From positions 124,001 through 188,000 of the forward strand of contig NZ_JACHJN010000003.1 in assembly GCF_014203665.1 (NCBI RefSeq): a stretch of DNA of 64,000 nt, in the 5' to 3' direction. How positions within the stretch are numbered: position 1 is the first letter of the stretch; every line of letters starts with the position of its first letter. The DNA is from Saccharothrix tamanrassetensis (GTDB lineage: Bacteria > Actinomycetota > Actinomycetes > Mycobacteriales > Pseudonocardiaceae). Under the pieces are notes generated by a model. It did no database searches and was not told the DNA's origin. It saw nothing but the letters and a program-made list of their open reading frames with translations. Positions 1 through 9,101 of the stretch are shown in pieces. Made by a program: the position numbers and the translations under genes.

Positions 1-133
1 GCTGTGTGTCATCCCCGTATGGCCTGCGCGCAGCGAACCGCGCTTGTCCGGGGAATGCAAGCACGCTTTTCGCTTGCGTTCCCCGGACAAGGGTGGTTGT
101 CTTTGACCAGGCCATGCGGGGATGACACACAGC
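1..133. repeat. Long nested hairpin A (intergenic inverted repeat)
   Basis: Outer arms 1-26 and 108-133 are complementary with one mismatch. Inner arms 43-62 and 72-91 are complementary with one mismatch around a 9-nt loop. The sequence between outer and inner arms is unpaired. The element is cut by, or begins at, the window edge, so its upstream extent is unknown. It is related to hairpin B at 289-414, but in the opposite orientation. Confidence 0.85.
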
Positions 134-288
134 CTGCTTGTATCTTTCGAGCTTTGGCTTTGGGGGGATCCTTGGTGGTCTGCCCGTCCGGCGAGGACTC
201 TTTTCAGGCTTGGTGCCGTGCGGATCCTAAGTATCAAAAGCGACGCTCGCCGCTTGGCAGACCTCCGGGGAGGAAAAGCGAAGGGCGT

Positions 289-414
289 CGTGTTCTCCCC
301 GTATGACCTGTCAAAGACCACCACACTTGTCCATGGGGTGCAAGCGGTGAAGCGTGCTTGCACCCCATGGACAAGTGTGGTTGCCCTGCGGGCAGGCCAT
401 ACGGGGAGAACACG
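289..414. repeat. Long nested hairpin B, inverted relative of hairpin A
   Basis: Outer arms 289-310 and 393-414 pair with one mismatch. Inner arms 321-345 and 356-380 are perfectly complementary over 25 bp with a 10-nt loop. The left half of B resembles the reverse complement of the right half of A (shared CCCCG, GTCAAAGAC and CTTGTCC blocks), so the two are copies of one element in opposite orientation. They could be a BIME/REP-like element, a terminator pair or a structured RNA. No gene is seen between them (134-288). Confidence 0.85.
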
Positions 415-420
415 AGGCGA

Positions 421-560
421 CGGGTCTATGCGGGCGTGTGCGGGGGGGCGTGCGAGGGATGGCGGGCGGGGAGGGCGGCCAAGGGAGGGTGATGGTGCGA
501 GGAGGCTTGCGAAGGCGGGTGGGGGTGCGCGGGGGCGGTTGGTCCGAGGTGGACTGGGTG
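421..560 (+). other. G-rich tract upstream of the MFS gene
   Basis: Runs of three to seven G are closely spaced on the plus strand from 431 to 541, a composition able to form G-quadruplexes. No believable ORF uses this region. A TTGACC box at 579-584 follows it and could be the -35 of the MFS promoter. Confidence 0.5.
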
Positions 561-615
561 GTTCTGCGTCATATCGCCTTGACCTACACCCAAGTAGAGG
601 TTGAAACATGAACAT

Positions 616-2001
616 GTGACCACGACCGATGCGGGACGAGAGTTCGAGGCGTCATCCAAGAGCAGGTTGTGGGCCCCGGAGCGGCGTGGGCCCACGGCTG
701 GGATCATCTTGCTCGTCACGCTGTTGGCCTTCGAGAACATGGGCGTCAGCACGGCGATGCCCCGGATGGTCTCCGAGCTCGACGGCAACGAGATGTACGC
801 GTGGCCGTTCCTGGCCTTCCTGGCGGCCAGCGTGATCGCGACGGTCCTGTCCGGGCGGCTCAGCGACCTGCGCGGACCCCGCCCGAGCCTGCTGATCGGG
901 CCCGCGACGTTCCTGGTGGGACTGATCGTGGCGGGCACGGCGCAGGACATGACGCAGCTGCTGCTCGGACGTGTGCTCCAGGGCCTGGGTGGCGGTGCGC
1001 AAGTGGTCGCGGTCTACGTGCTGATCGGGTTGGTGTACCCGGAACGGGACCGGCCGGCTGTGTTCGGACTGCTGGCGAGCGCGTGGGTGGTGCCGTCGTT
1101 GGTGGGGCCGGCGCTGTCCGGGTGGCTGACCGAGACGTTCTCGTGGCGCTGGGTGTTCCTCGGACTGGCTCCGCTGGTCCTCCTCGGCGTGCTGCTGCTG
1201 GTGCCCGTCCTGCGGAACCTGCCCGAGCACCGGCCCGACCCGAACCAGCGCCGGGGGCTGCCGCTGGCCGCGTTGGCGGCCGGGGCGGGTGTGGTGGGGC
1301 TCAGCTGGGCCGCGCAACACCCGAGCGGCGTGAACCTGCTGGTGGGGCTGGTCGGGCTGGTCGTGCTCATCCCCGCGCTGAACGTGCTGCTGCCGAAGGG
1401 CACGTTGAAGGCCCGTGAAGGGCTTCCGGCGACGATCCTGGCGCGTGCGCTGCTGGCCGGGTCGTTCTTCGCGACCGAGGCGTTCATCCCGCTCACGCTC
1501 ACCTCCGTGCACGGGTACTCGGCCATCGCCTCCGGCATCCCGCTGACGCTGACCGCCATCGGCTGGTCGACGGCCGCGTGGTGGCAGTCGCGGAAGCCGG
1601 ACATCCCCCGGGCGAAGCTCGTCCGCTGGGGTTTCGTGCTCAACGCCACGGGTATCGCCGGAGTGACGCTCATCGCACCCGCGTGGGGACCGGCCTGGAT
1701 CACCCCGGTGCTGTGGGGGATCGCGGGCGCGGGGATGGGGTTGGCGATGTCGAGTCTGAGCGTGCTCACGCTGGCCGCGTCCAGCGACGTGGACCGCGGG
1801 TTCAACTCGTCGGCGCTGCAGATCAGCGACATGCTGGGCTCGGCGCTGCTGGTCGGGCTGGGCGGTGTGCTGGTGACCACGTTCGCCTCGACGCAGGCGC
1901 CGACGGCGGCCATCGTGCCGTTCGACCTGCTGATGGCGGGCATCGCCGTCCTCGGTGCCGTGCTCACCCGACGGCTGGGCCGGGCTACCCTGGAAAGCTG
2001 A
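616..2001 (+). CDS. Major facilitator superfamily transporter
   Basis: Integral membrane drug/proton antiporter-type MFS protein of 461 aa from GTG 616, or 466 aa if TTG 601 is used. TTG 601 directly abuts a GAGG sequence and has no spacing, so I prefer GTG 616, which lies 6 nt after a possible -10 box (604-609). The first helix ([18 protein letters not shown]) and the loop 2-3 signature [12 protein letters not shown] are typical of MFS motif A. About 12 to 14 hydrophobic segments follow, with [14 protein letters not shown] as motif-C-like sequence. The substrate cannot be read from sequence. Its stop codon shares one base with the next start (TGATG), so it is probably cotranscribed with the desulfurase, although a functional link is not evident. 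Confidence 0.85.
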   Translation: MTTTDAGREFEASSKSRLWAPERRGPTAGIILLVTLLAFENMGVSTAMPRMVSELDGNEMYAWPFLAFLAASVIATVLSGRLSDLRGPRPSLLIGPATFLVGLIVAGTAQDMTQLLLGRVLQGLGGGAQVVAVYVLIGLVYPERDRPAVFGLLASAWVVPSLVGPALSGWLTETFSWRWVFLGLAPLVLLGVLLLVPVLRNLPEHRPDPNQRRGLPLAALAAGAGVVGLSWAAQHPSGVNLLVGLVGLVVLIPALNVLLPKGTLKAREGLPATILARALLAGSFFATEAFIPLTLTSVHGYSAIASGIPLTLTAIGWSTAAWWQSRKPDIPRAKLVRWGFVLNATGIAGVTLIAPAWGPAWITPVLWGIAGAGMGLAMSSLSVLTLAASSDVDRGFNSSALQISDMLGSALLVGLGGVLVTTFASTQAPTAAIVPFDLLMAGIAVLGAVLTRRLGRATLES

Positions 2002-3197
2002 TGGCCTACTTCGACCATGCCGCCACGACCCCGATGCTCCCCGAGGCGATCGAGGCGATGACCAAGGCGTTGTCCACCACGGGCAACGCCTCGTCGCTGC
2101 ACACCTCCGGGCGGCGGGCGCGGCGGGCGGTCGAGGAGGCGCGGGAGGATATCGCGGACGCCCTGGGCACGCGACCGTCCGAGGTCGTCTTCACCAGTGG
2201 CGGCACGGAGAGCGACAACCTCGCCGTCAAGGGCATCTACTGGGCCCGGCGGACGCCTTCGCGGCGGCGGATCGTGGCCTCCAGCGTCGAGCACCACGCG
2301 GTGCTGGACACCGTGCAGTGGCTGGTCGAGCACGAAGGCGCCGAGGTCAGCTGGCTGGAGCCGGACCCGCTGGGGCGGCTCCGGCCGGAGGCGTTGCACG
2401 AGCTGCTGGACGACGACGTCGCGCTGGTCACCGTGATGTGGGCGAACAACGAGGTCGGCACGGTCAACCCGGTGCGTGAGCTGGTCGCGCCGGCCGCCGC
2501 GCGCGGCATCCCGTTCCACACCGACGCCGTGCAGGCGGTCGGCGCGCTGCCGGTGGACTTCACCGAGTCCGGCGCGAGCGCGTTGACGATGACCGGGCAC
2601 AAGATCGGCGGGCCCTACGGGGTGGGTGTGCTGCTGCTGGGGCGGGACGTGGCCACGACACCGCTGCTGCACGGCGGCGGGCAGGAGCGGGACGTCCGCT
2701 CGGGCACGCTGGACGTGCCGGCGGTCGTCGCCCTGGCCGCGGCGGTGCGGCACGCGGTCACCGAACAGCTCGCGCGGGCCGGCGAACTGGCGGCGCTGCG
2801 GGACGAGCTGGTGGCCTCGGTGCGGCGCGCGGTGCCGGACGTGGTGGTGAACGGCGACCCGGAGCACCGGCTGCCCGGCAACGCGCACCTGACCTTCCCC
2901 GGCTGCGAAGGTGACAGCCTGCTGATGCTGTTGGACGCCAAGGGCATCGAGTGCTCGACCGGTTCGGCGTGCACGGCCGGCGTGGCGCAGCCCAGCCACG
3001 TGCTGCTGGCGATGGGCGTGGAGCCCGTGCTCGCGCGCGGTTCCTTGCGGTTCTCGCTGGGCCACACCTCCACCACGGGTGAGGTCCGGGAACTGGCCGA
3101 GGTGATCGGCCCGGTGGTGGAACGGGCCCGCACGGCGGGCATCGCGGGGATGAAGCGGCTCGCCGGATCGGGCGGCCGCACGACAGCGGAGGTGTGA
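2001..3197 (+). CDS. iscS: Cysteine desulfurase (class V aminotransferase, IscS/NifS-like)
   Basis: A 398-aa PLP enzyme that removes sulfur from cysteine as an enzyme-bound persulfide. The N-terminus [11 protein letters not shown] is the family hallmark. K201 in TGHKIGG is the Schiff-base lysine, and C324 in STGSACTAG is the persulfide-carrying cysteine on the mobile loop. HHAVLD is the PLP-stacking region. ATG 2001 overlaps the MFS stop by one base. The coding region continues in frame further upstream, but that extension is antisense-like noise. It lies immediately before mnmA, and the desulfurase-MnmA pair is conserved in actinobacteria. Its likely main job is therefore supplying sulfur for tRNA 2-thiolation, possibly also Fe-S assembly. 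Confidence 0.93.
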   Translation: MAYFDHAATTPMLPEAIEAMTKALSTTGNASSLHTSGRRARRAVEEAREDIADALGTRPSEVVFTSGGTESDNLAVKGIYWARRTPSRRRIVASSVEHHAVLDTVQWLVEHEGAEVSWLEPDPLGRLRPEALHELLDDDVALVTVMWANNEVGTVNPVRELVAPAAARGIPFHTDAVQAVGALPVDFTESGASALTMTGHKIGGPYGVGVLLLGRDVATTPLLHGGGQERDVRSGTLDVPAVVALAAAVRHAVTEQLARAGELAALRDELVASVRRAVPDVVVNGDPEHRLPGNAHLTFPGCEGDSLLMLLDAKGIECSTGSACTAGVAQPSHVLLAMGVEPVLARGSLRFSLGHTSTTGEVRELAEVIGPVVERARTAGIAGMKRLAGSGGRTTAEV

Positions 3198-3202
3198 GCG
3201 GG

Positions 3203-4285
3203 ATGCGGGTGCTGGCGGCGATGAGCGGCGGTGTGGACTCCGCCGTGGCCGCGGCGCGCGCGGTGGCGGCGGGTCACGACGTGACCGGCGTGCACCTCGC
3301 GCTGTCGGCCAAGCCCGGCACGTTGCGCACCGGCGCGCGCGGCTGCTGCACGATCGAGGACGCCCGGGACGCCCGCCGGGCCGCCGACGTGCTCGGCATC
3401 CCGTTCTACGTCTGGGACTTCGCCGAGCGGTTCACCGAGGACGTGGTGGAGGAGTTCGTCGCGGAGTACGCGGCGGGCCGCACGCCCAACCCGTGCCTGC
3501 GGTGCAACGAGCGGATCAAGTTCGAGGCGTTGCTGGACAAGGCCATCGGGCTCGGCTTCGACGCGGTGTGCACCGGCCACTACGCCCGGTTGTCCACTGT
3601 GGACGGACGGCTGGAGCTGCGGCGCAGCGCCGACGACGGCAAGGACCAGTCCTACGTGCTGGCGTCGCTGACCCGGGAGCAGTTGGCGCACGCCATGTTC
3701 CCGCTGGGCGACTCGACCAAGGCCGAGGTCCGGGTGGAGGCGGCCGAGCGCGGCCTCCAGGTGGCGGAGAAGCCGGACAGCCACGACATCTGCTTCATCC
3801 CGGACGGTGACACCCGCGGTTTCCTCACCCGGCGGCTCGGCGAGCAGCCCGGCCTGCTGGTGGACGACGAGACCGGCGCGGTGCTGGGCCGGCACGTCGG
3901 CGTGCACGAGTTCACGGTCGGGCAGCGCAAGGGCCTCGGCATCGACGCCCCCGCCGCGGACGGCCGCCCCCGCTACGTGCTGTCCCTGGAGCCGGTGACC
4001 GGCACCGTCCGGGTGGGCGCGGCGGAGAAGCTGGCGGTGACCGAGATCGTGGCGCACCGGCCGGTGACCCGCATCGACTTCGACGGCCCCGTGGAGTGCG
4101 TCGCCCAGGTCCGCGCCCACGGCGGTCTCGCGCCGGCCGTGGCCGAACTGGTGGACGGCGAGCTGCTGGTGCACCTGCGCGAGCCGCTCAGCGGTGTCGC
4201 ACCCGGCCAGGCGGTCGCGGTGTACCGGCCGGACGCGGCGGGCGACCTGGTGCTGGCCAGCGCCACCATCGGCTCGACCCGTTGA
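3203..4285 (+). CDS. mnmA: tRNA-specific 2-thiouridylase MnmA
   Basis: A 360-aa cytosolic ATP-dependent enzyme that thiolates U34 of tRNAs for Lys, Glu and Gln. The PP-loop SGGVDS is at residues 8-13. C98 (NPCLRCNE) is the nucleophilic cysteine and C197 ([10 protein letters not shown]) the persulfide cysteine. GHYAR and the C-terminal beta-barrel ([10 protein letters not shown]) are as expected for the family. GTG 3194 overlaps the upstream stop but leaves no space after the GGAGG at 3188-3192. ATG 3203 is 10 nt downstream of it and gives the standard [10 protein letters not shown] start. It receives sulfur from the preceding cysteine desulfurase. The last 14 bases are repeated just downstream at the end of the convergent gene. 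Confidence 0.96.
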   Translation: MRVLAAMSGGVDSAVAAARAVAAGHDVTGVHLALSAKPGTLRTGARGCCTIEDARDARRAADVLGIPFYVWDFAERFTEDVVEEFVAEYAAGRTPNPCLRCNERIKFEALLDKAIGLGFDAVCTGHYARLSTVDGRLELRRSADDGKDQSYVLASLTREQLAHAMFPLGDSTKAEVRVEAAERGLQVAEKPDSHDICFIPDGDTRGFLTRRLGEQPGLLVDDETGAVLGRHVGVHEFTVGQRKGLGIDAPAADGRPRYVLSLEPVTGTVRVGAAEKLAVTEIVAHRPVTRIDFDGPVECVAQVRAHGGLAPAVAELVDGELLVHLREPLSGVAPGQAVAVYRPDAAGDLVLASATIGSTR

Positions 4286-4297
4286 GCGGCGCCCCCG

Positions 4298-4963
4298 TCA
4301 GCTCGACCCGTTGAACACCGCCGCACCCGCCACGAGCACCAGGTAGCCGGCCGCCGCGAGCCCCACCACGCGGGTTCGCCGCTGCTCGTCCCACGTGGTG
4401 GATCCCAGGACCCACGCCAGCAACGGCAGCAGCAGCACCCCGTGCATGGCCACCCCGTGCGACAACTTCCACGACCCACCGCGTTCGGCGATCATCAACC
4501 CCCCGAACGCCAGCGCACCCGCGAGGCTGACCGCCCCGACCCGCACCGCGAGACGCACGCTCGGCGCGAGGTGGGAGGCCCGCAACGAGGCGACCACCAG
4601 CGCCACCACCGACACGATGATCATCACGCCGCCGCCGGTCAGCCCGCGCGTGACCAGCGTGTCGAACGTGGTCGCCTCGTTGAAGTGCGACGGGACTCCG
4701 CGCCACGCCTGGACGCTGATCAGCGTCACCTCCACCACGGACGCGGCCGTGAGCAGCCAGATCCAAAGCGCCCGCAACCGCACGAACCCGCCCACCCACA
4801 CGTAGGTGGCCAACGTGAGCCCGAACGACAGCCCGAACGTCACCGGCTTGCGCCACGACACCGGTCCCTCCCAAGGGCCGCCGTCCACGAAGAACACCGC
4901 CAGGTGGAACAGCCCCGCCAGGAACAGCACAGCCGCCACCCGGTACGCGACACGCGAAGTCAT
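4298..4963 (-). CDS. Hypothetical multi-pass membrane protein
   Basis: A 221-aa protein with about seven hydrophobic segments. Segment 1 is at residues 8-24, the second follows the conserved-looking GPVSWRKPVTFGLSFGL, and the others are spread evenly to the C-terminus, which ends in VFNGSS. No catalytic motif is visible. Charged residues cluster between helices, and aromatic residues lie in WRKP and SWKLSHG. It is convergent with mnmA with only 12 bp between the stop codons. Within that junction the 14-mer ending mnmA (4272-4285) recurs at 4301-4314, encoding the C-terminus here. I do not recognise a characterised family. Confidence 0.8.
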   Translation of the reverse strand: MTSRVAYRVAAVLFLAGLFHLAVFFVDGGPWEGPVSWRKPVTFGLSFGLTLATYVWVGGFVRLRALWIWLLTAASVVEVTLISVQAWRGVPSHFNEATTFDTLVTRGLTGGGVMIIVSVVALVVASLRASHLAPSVRLAVRVGAVSLAGALAFGGLMIAERGGSWKLSHGVAMHGVLLLPLLAWVLGSTTWDEQRRTRVVGLAAAGYLVLVAGAAVFNGSS

Positions 4964-5086
4964 GACACCTGATGGTGGTCACACGGCGACCTGGCGGCGT
5001 GGGGCCTCAAGCGGCAGTGCGGAGTACGTCGCGACGCGTACGTCACCGGTCGCGCACCGGCGCAGACCGGCCCGCGAACCCCTGAG

Positions 5087-5956
5087 CTACGGCGTCCAGT
5101 CCGTGTTGGCCCCGCAGAGGATCACGCACACCGACTCGCCCGGCACCCGGCCGTGCAGCCACGCCGCGAACGGCACCGCCGCCGCGGGTTCGACGGCCAG
5201 CCGGAACTCCTCCCACAACCGGTCCCGGGCCGACAGCAGTTCCGCGTCGCTGACCAGCACCGAGGACGCCGAAGCCGCCCGCAGCAGCTCGAACGGCAGC
5301 TCGCCCACCCGGGAAGCGCCCAGCGCGGACGCCGCCACCGAGTCGACGGTCGAGTCGACCGGCGCACCGGCCGCCAACGCGCGGTTCAGGCAGCAGCACG
5401 TCTCGGGCTCCACGGCCACCACGTGCGGACCGGCCAACGCCGTTCCCGCCGCCAGCCCGCCACCACCGACGGCCACCGCGATCACGTCCACGTCCGGCGC
5501 GTCGGCGACCACCTCCGCGCCCACGGTCCCCTGCCCGGCCACCACGTACGGGTCGTTGTACGCCTCCACGTAGAACCCGGGCGCCTCACGTGCCGCCTCG
5601 ACCGCCTCGGCGTAGGTCGCCCCGGCGCGGATGAGCTTCGCCCCCGCCGCCTCGATCCTCCGCACCTTCCCCTCGGGCGCACCCACCGGCACGTACACGG
5701 TCGCCTGCGTGCCGAGCAGCCGGGCGGCGGTGGCCACGCCCAGGCCGTGGTTGCCGCCGGACGCGGTGACCACCCGGTCGGGGACCTCCGCCGCGAGCAG
5801 CGTGTTCACCGCGCCGCGCAGCTTGAACGAGCCGGTGAGCTGGAGGTGTTCGAGCTTGAACGCCAACGGCCGCCCGTCGACCTCCACCCGCCACAGCGGT
5901 GTGCGGCGGACGTGGGGGCGGATGCGGTCGGCCGCGGCGGCGACGTCGGGGGTCAT
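5087..5956 (-). CDS. Threonine/serine dehydratase-like PLP enzyme (fold type II)
   Basis: A 289-aa cytosolic PLP enzyme, probably deaminating serine, threonine or a related hydroxy-amino acid. The PLP lysine lies in TGSFKLRGA. ASGGNHGLG is the substrate/phosphate-side asparagine loop, and GGGGLAAG is the glycine-rich phosphate-binding loop. It has only the catalytic domain and lacks the C-terminal ACT-like regulatory domain of biosynthetic IlvA, so it is a catabolic or specialised enzyme. Racemase activity, as in related fold II proteins, is an alternative. GGGAGG lies just upstream of the ATG. It sits head-to-tail with the upstream minus-strand DUF6584-like gene (16 bp gap). Confidence 0.85.
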   Translation of the reverse strand: MTPDVAAAADRIRPHVRRTPLWRVEVDGRPLAFKLEHLQLTGSFKLRGAVNTLLAAEVPDRVVTASGGNHGLGVATAARLLGTQATVYVPVGAPEGKVRRIEAAGAKLIRAGATYAEAVEAAREAPGFYVEAYNDPYVVAGQGTVGAEVVADAPDVDVIAVAVGGGGLAAGTALAGPHVVAVEPETCCCLNRALAAGAPVDSTVDSVAASALGASRVGELPFELLRAASASSVLVSDAELLSARDRLWEEFRLAVEPAAAVPFAAWLHGRVPGESVCVILCGANTDWTP

Positions 5957-5972
5957 GCCTCCCAGGATGCCC

Positions 5973-6473
5973 CTACCCGGCGAACCACTTGTAGACCCAC
6001 ATGACCAGGGTCACCGCGCCGACCACGAAGCACAGCAGCACCACGATCAGGCCGAGCAGCACGAGGATGTTCGTGCCCCACGACGAGTCCCGGTCGTCCG
6101 TCTTCGCGAGTTCCGCGCGCACCTGCTCGGCCACCGCGCCCTGTAACGCGCTCAGCCGGATCCGCGCGGTCTCCGTGGTGGCTTCGCCGCTCACCCAGTT
6201 CAGCGCCGTCAGCCGGGCTTCCGGTGTGCGGTAGGCGCGTTCGAACGCCGCCGTCTCCGCCTCGTCGCGCTCCTCGGCCAGGTAGCTCCAGCGGCCTGCC
6301 TGCGCGGTGTCGCCGAGCACCCGGTAGACGTCGGCGAGCCGATCGCGCAGGTCCAGCCGGTCCGGGTAGCTGGTGACCAGGCCCACCAGCCGTTGCCGGG
6401 CACGCAGGACGCCGGCCAGATCACCGCGCTCGACTTCCTCGGAGGCCTTCCGCAGCGTCTGCTCGACCGGCAT
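5973..6473 (-). CDS. DUF6584-like protein with C-terminal membrane anchor
   Basis: A 166-aa protein. Residues 1-95 are helical and TPR-like (LRKASEEVERGDL, then YPDRLDLRDRLADVYRVLGD and the QAGRWSYLAEE block), which resembles actinobacterial DUF6584 proteins as I remember them. A single strong transmembrane segment (ILVLLGLIVVLLCFVVGAV) near residues 136-158 anchors it with the N-terminal domain probably in the cytosol. Function unknown. It is divergent from the membrane protein at 6515 with 41 bp between the starts, so the two may share control. Confidence 0.75.
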   Translation of the reverse strand: MPVEQTLRKASEEVERGDLAGVLRARQRLVGLVTSYPDRLDLRDRLADVYRVLGDTAQAGRWSYLAEERDEAETAAFERAYRTPEARLTALNWVSGEATTETARIRLSALQGAVAEQVRAELAKTDDRDSSWGTNILVLLGLIVVLLCFVVGAVTLVMWVYKWFAG

Positions 6474-6514
6474 GACCTACATCGTTCCAGCCCGCGCAAC
6501 CGTAGGATCGCCCG

Positions 6515-7690
6515 GTGATCGGGGTGTCGATGGTCGCTTTCGGCCTGGCGTGGTGGCTCGGCCTCTACCTGTTGGTGCGGGATCCGCGCAAGCCGTTGCT
6601 GCGACGGGCGTCGGTAGGGCTGCTGGCCTACGCGGCGGCGCTCGCGCTGCCCGTGCCGCCGGTCGTGCTCGCCGTGCCGGCGGTGGCCTGGACGGGCGCG
6701 ATCGTGTGCTGGCTGCCCGCCCGCTACGACCGCTGGTGGCGGCTGAGCGCGGTGCCGCTGCTGGTGGCCGCGTGGTTCCTGCCCGCCGTCGTGCTGGTGC
6801 CGCTGGGCGCGGCGCTGGCGCTCTACCTGCGGAACCGGCGGACGTTGCTGGGCGCGGCGACGTCGATGTTCCTGCTCGGTTCGGCGTTGGTGCTGACCGG
6901 CCTCACCCCGTCGGTGTGGCTGATCGCCTCGATCGGGGTGGACCTGCTGCTGTTCGGCGTCCTGGTGGCGGTGCGCGACGCGTTCGACGAGGGCGAGGCG
7001 ATCCGGGGGGACATGGTGCGCTCGCTGGTCGTGTCGGCGGGCATGGCGGTGGTGTTCGGCGGCCAGGTGGCGCTGTTCCTGGACGACCGGCTCACGCCGC
7101 TGCTCTACGGGACGATCGCGGCGGCCATCGCGCTCCAGGTGCTGGCGAACCCGCTCGCGACCTTCGTGGACCGGGTGGCGGTGCCGGCGGTGGCGTCCGA
7201 ACGGGCCGAGCTGCGGGACGCCGCGGACGCCCTGCCGCGTCGCACGCCGCTGGTCGACGAGGCGGATTTCGTGAAGCTGACCCGGCGGGCGCTGAGCAGT
7301 TACGGCGACCTGGGGAAACTGGTCGCGAGCCCGTTGACGGAATTGCCGGTGATCACCGAGCGGCTCGCCGCGCGGGGTGCCGCCGACCAGCCGCTGGAAC
7401 GCGCCGCCGAATTGAAGACGTTGCTGCTGGAGAGCATCCTCCGGCTCAAGCCGCGCGACGGCGATTTCGGCACCAGCGACGAATGGCGGCACTACAACGC
7501 GCTGTACTTCTACTACGTGGTGGGCATCCGGCCGTATTCACGCCGGACGAAGCGGGAAGACCTGGACCCGGAAGCCCGCAGAGCGCTCGCCTGGTTCGTC
7601 AACCAGGTGCCCGAGCGGACCCTGCACAACTGGCAGAACGCCGGGGCGAAGCTGGTGGCCGCCGACCTGTCGGCCCAGGTCGCGCGCTGA
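6515..7690 (+). CDS. Membrane protein with conserved-looking cytosolic C-terminal domain, unknown function
   Basis: A 391-aa protein. The N-terminal 200 residues form about seven to eight transmembrane segments. From about residue 225 the protein is soluble and helical and contains motifs such as LTRRALSSYGDLGKL, SDEWRHYNALYFYYVVG and PERTLHNWQNAG, which look like a defined domain, perhaps a sensor output or DNA-binding module. I do not recognise the family. GTG 6515 lies exactly 6 nt after TAGGAT (6503-6508), a leaderless arrangement that supports this start. It is divergent from the DUF6584-like gene. Confidence 0.75.
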   Translation: MIGVSMVAFGLAWWLGLYLLVRDPRKPLLRRASVGLLAYAAALALPVPPVVLAVPAVAWTGAIVCWLPARYDRWWRLSAVPLLVAAWFLPAVVLVPLGAALALYLRNRRTLLGAATSMFLLGSALVLTGLTPSVWLIASIGVDLLLFGVLVAVRDAFDEGEAIRGDMVRSLVVSAGMAVVFGGQVALFLDDRLTPLLYGTIAAAIALQVLANPLATFVDRVAVPAVASERAELRDAADALPRRTPLVDEADFVKLTRRALSSYGDLGKLVASPLTELPVITERLAARGAADQPLERAAELKTLLLESILRLKPRDGDFGTSDEWRHYNALYFYYVVGIRPYSRRTKREDLDPEARRALAWFVNQVPERTLHNWQNAGAKLVAADLSAQVAR

Positions 7691-7756
7691 GGACTGGCAG
7701 CCGTTGGCAGCGTTCGACGTCGTGCCGGCAGTGGATCCGGCCCTAACTTCAGGGCC

Positions 7757-8134
7757 ATGACGACGACTCGGCTCCGCAACGACGGTTTCCTCCGCTTCGC
7801 CCTCAAGCTCGACGGTGTCGCCTCGGGCGGGCTCGGGCTGCTGGCCCTGCTCATCGACGTGCCACTGGGATTGCCGCGCGGCCTCGTGCTCGGGCTCGGC
7901 GCATTCCTCGTGGCTTACGGCGTGGGCGTTTTCCTGCTCGGTGTGAAGCCCGTCCGGCCACTGGTCGGGGTGGTGGTGATCGGCAATTTCGTGTGGGTGT
8001 TGGACAGTTTCCTGACCGCTTTCGCCGGGTGGTTCCCGGTGACCGGGCTTGGTGTCTTCCTGATCGTGGCGCAGGCGGTGGCGGTGCTCGGTTTCATCGT
8101 CCTGCAGGTGATCGGCCTGCGCCGCTCGGCCTGA
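7757..8134 (+). CDS. Small four-helix membrane protein, unknown function
   Basis: A 125-aa protein with four predicted transmembrane segments (about residues 22-40, 43-62, 67-88 and 96-120). The soluble N-terminus is short (MTTTRLRNDGFLRFALKLDG) and the tail basic. TAACTT at 7744-7749 ends 7 nt before the ATG, a leaderless-type promoter. The pattern resembles small integral membrane proteins common in actinomycetes, with no catalytic residues visible. The upstream membrane gene ends 66 bp earlier. Confidence 0.7.
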   Translation: MTTTRLRNDGFLRFALKLDGVASGGLGLLALLIDVPLGLPRGLVLGLGAFLVAYGVGVFLLGVKPVRPLVGVVVIGNFVWVLDSFLTAFAGWFPVTGLGVFLIVAQAVAVLGFIVLQVIGLRRSA

Positions 8135-8182
8135 CCTCGGCCCGACCCCTCCGGCAGCGCGCGGCCCACCCGGCCGCGCGCT

Positions 8183-8569
8183 TCAGGCTTTCAGCGTGCG
8201 GCTGCGGCCCCGGAACTCGGCCACGACCTCGTCGCCCCGCCGCACGGTGATGTCGTAGATGCCGCTGCGACCGGACCGGACCCGTTCCACGGCGGTCGCC
8301 ACCAGCTCCTCGCCCACCTTCACGGGCGCCAGGAAGTCGATCTCCGCCTGGGCCGCGACCGTCACCGACCCGGCCCGGTTGCAGGCGCACGCGAACGCCG
8401 TGTCGGCGAGCAGGAACACGTACCCGCCGTGCGCGATGCCGTGCCCGTTGATCATCCGCTCGGTGATCGTCATGGCCAGTGTGGCGGAACCGTCGGCCAG
8501 CTCCAGTGCTCTAATGCCCAGCGCGGTCGACGCGGCGTCGTTGGCGAGCATCTCCGCGGGTCCGTCCAT
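8183..8569 (-). CDS. paaI: PaaI-type hotdog acyl-CoA thioesterase
   Basis: A 128-aa hotdog-fold thioesterase. The motif GHGIAHGGYVFLLADTAFACACN contains the catalytic Asp/helix region typical of PaaI, which hydrolyses stalled (hydroxy)phenylacetyl-CoA. No other phenylacetate genes lie nearby, so its substrate may differ. Two in-frame ATGs exist. ATG 8581 adds four residues, but 8569 is preceded by TATGGT with a 7-nt spacer, which fits leaderless transcription and the usual family length. It is divergent from the paralogue pair starting at 8599. Confidence 0.85.
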   Translation of the reverse strand: MDGPAEMLANDAASTALGIRALELADGSATLAMTITERMINGHGIAHGGYVFLLADTAFACACNRAGSVTVAAQAEIDFLAPVKVGEELVATAVERVRSGRSGIYDITVRRGDEVVAEFRGRSRTLKA

Positions 8570-8598
8570 GTCCCGCACCATAGGCGATCGGGGGTCCG

Positions 8599-9069
8599 AT
8601 GTTCGGCACGAACCGTCGGGTGGCAGCGTTGCAGGACGCGGTGGCCGCGCTGCGGCAGCAGGTCCGGGCGCTCTCCGCCCAGGTGGAGGCCGCCCGCCCG
8701 TTGCCGACCGACACGGCGAGGGTGGAGGCGTTGACGCACGGCGCCCAGAGCGCCCTGACGGCGCTGGAGAGGCGCGGCGAGACTTTCGGCATCGGCCGTC
8801 CCCGTTCCGACGGCGTGCTGAACACGGTGTACCGCACGGACGTGCTCGGTTTCGTCGCGGTGTACGTCGGTGCGGGCCTGACGTCGAACGTGCGGCTGCT
8901 GGTCGGTCCGGACGACCCACCCACGCAGTGCGTGGGCGTGCTGGATGTCGGGGGCGAGCGCAACTGCTACGCGGGGACCATCGTCCGGCCGGGTGAGTAC
9001 TGGCTGGCCGAGTCGTCCCGGAAGACGGACGACCCAGCGTTCAAGATCCACTTCACGCCGCTGTTCTGA
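8599..9069 (+). CDS. Uncharacterised coiled-coil protein, first of a tandem paralogue pair
   Basis: A 156-aa protein without signal peptide. Residues 1-35 form a short coiled coil (ALQDAVAALRQQVRALSAQVEA). The C-terminal 90 residues form a compact beta-rich domain with motifs FVAVYVGAG, VRLLVGPDDPPTQ, YAGTIVRPGEYWLAES and a terminal IHFTPLF. The same motifs in the same order occur in the next gene, showing tandem duplication. The domain contains one extra stretch with two cysteines. I do not recognise the family, and function is unknown. The domain might bind a small ligand or a partner, but that is conjecture. Confidence 0.75.
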   Translation: MFGTNRRVAALQDAVAALRQQVRALSAQVEAARPLPTDTARVEALTHGAQSALTALERRGETFGIGRPRSDGVLNTVYRTDVLGFVAVYVGAGLTSNVRLLVGPDDPPTQCVGVLDVGGERNCYAGTIVRPGEYWLAESSRKTDDPAFKIHFTPLF

Positions 9070-9101
9070 ACGGTTCCGCGGCTCGACGGGATGAGGTCTC
9101 G

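Noticed and set aside
426-950. Long antisense ORFs overlapping MFS, desulfurase, GH9, CHAT, ilvD and other genes
   Set aside because: They follow the reverse-frame pattern of GC-rich genes, have no ribosome-binding site or family match, and are rich in Arg/Pro/Ala/Ser. They are treated as shadows.
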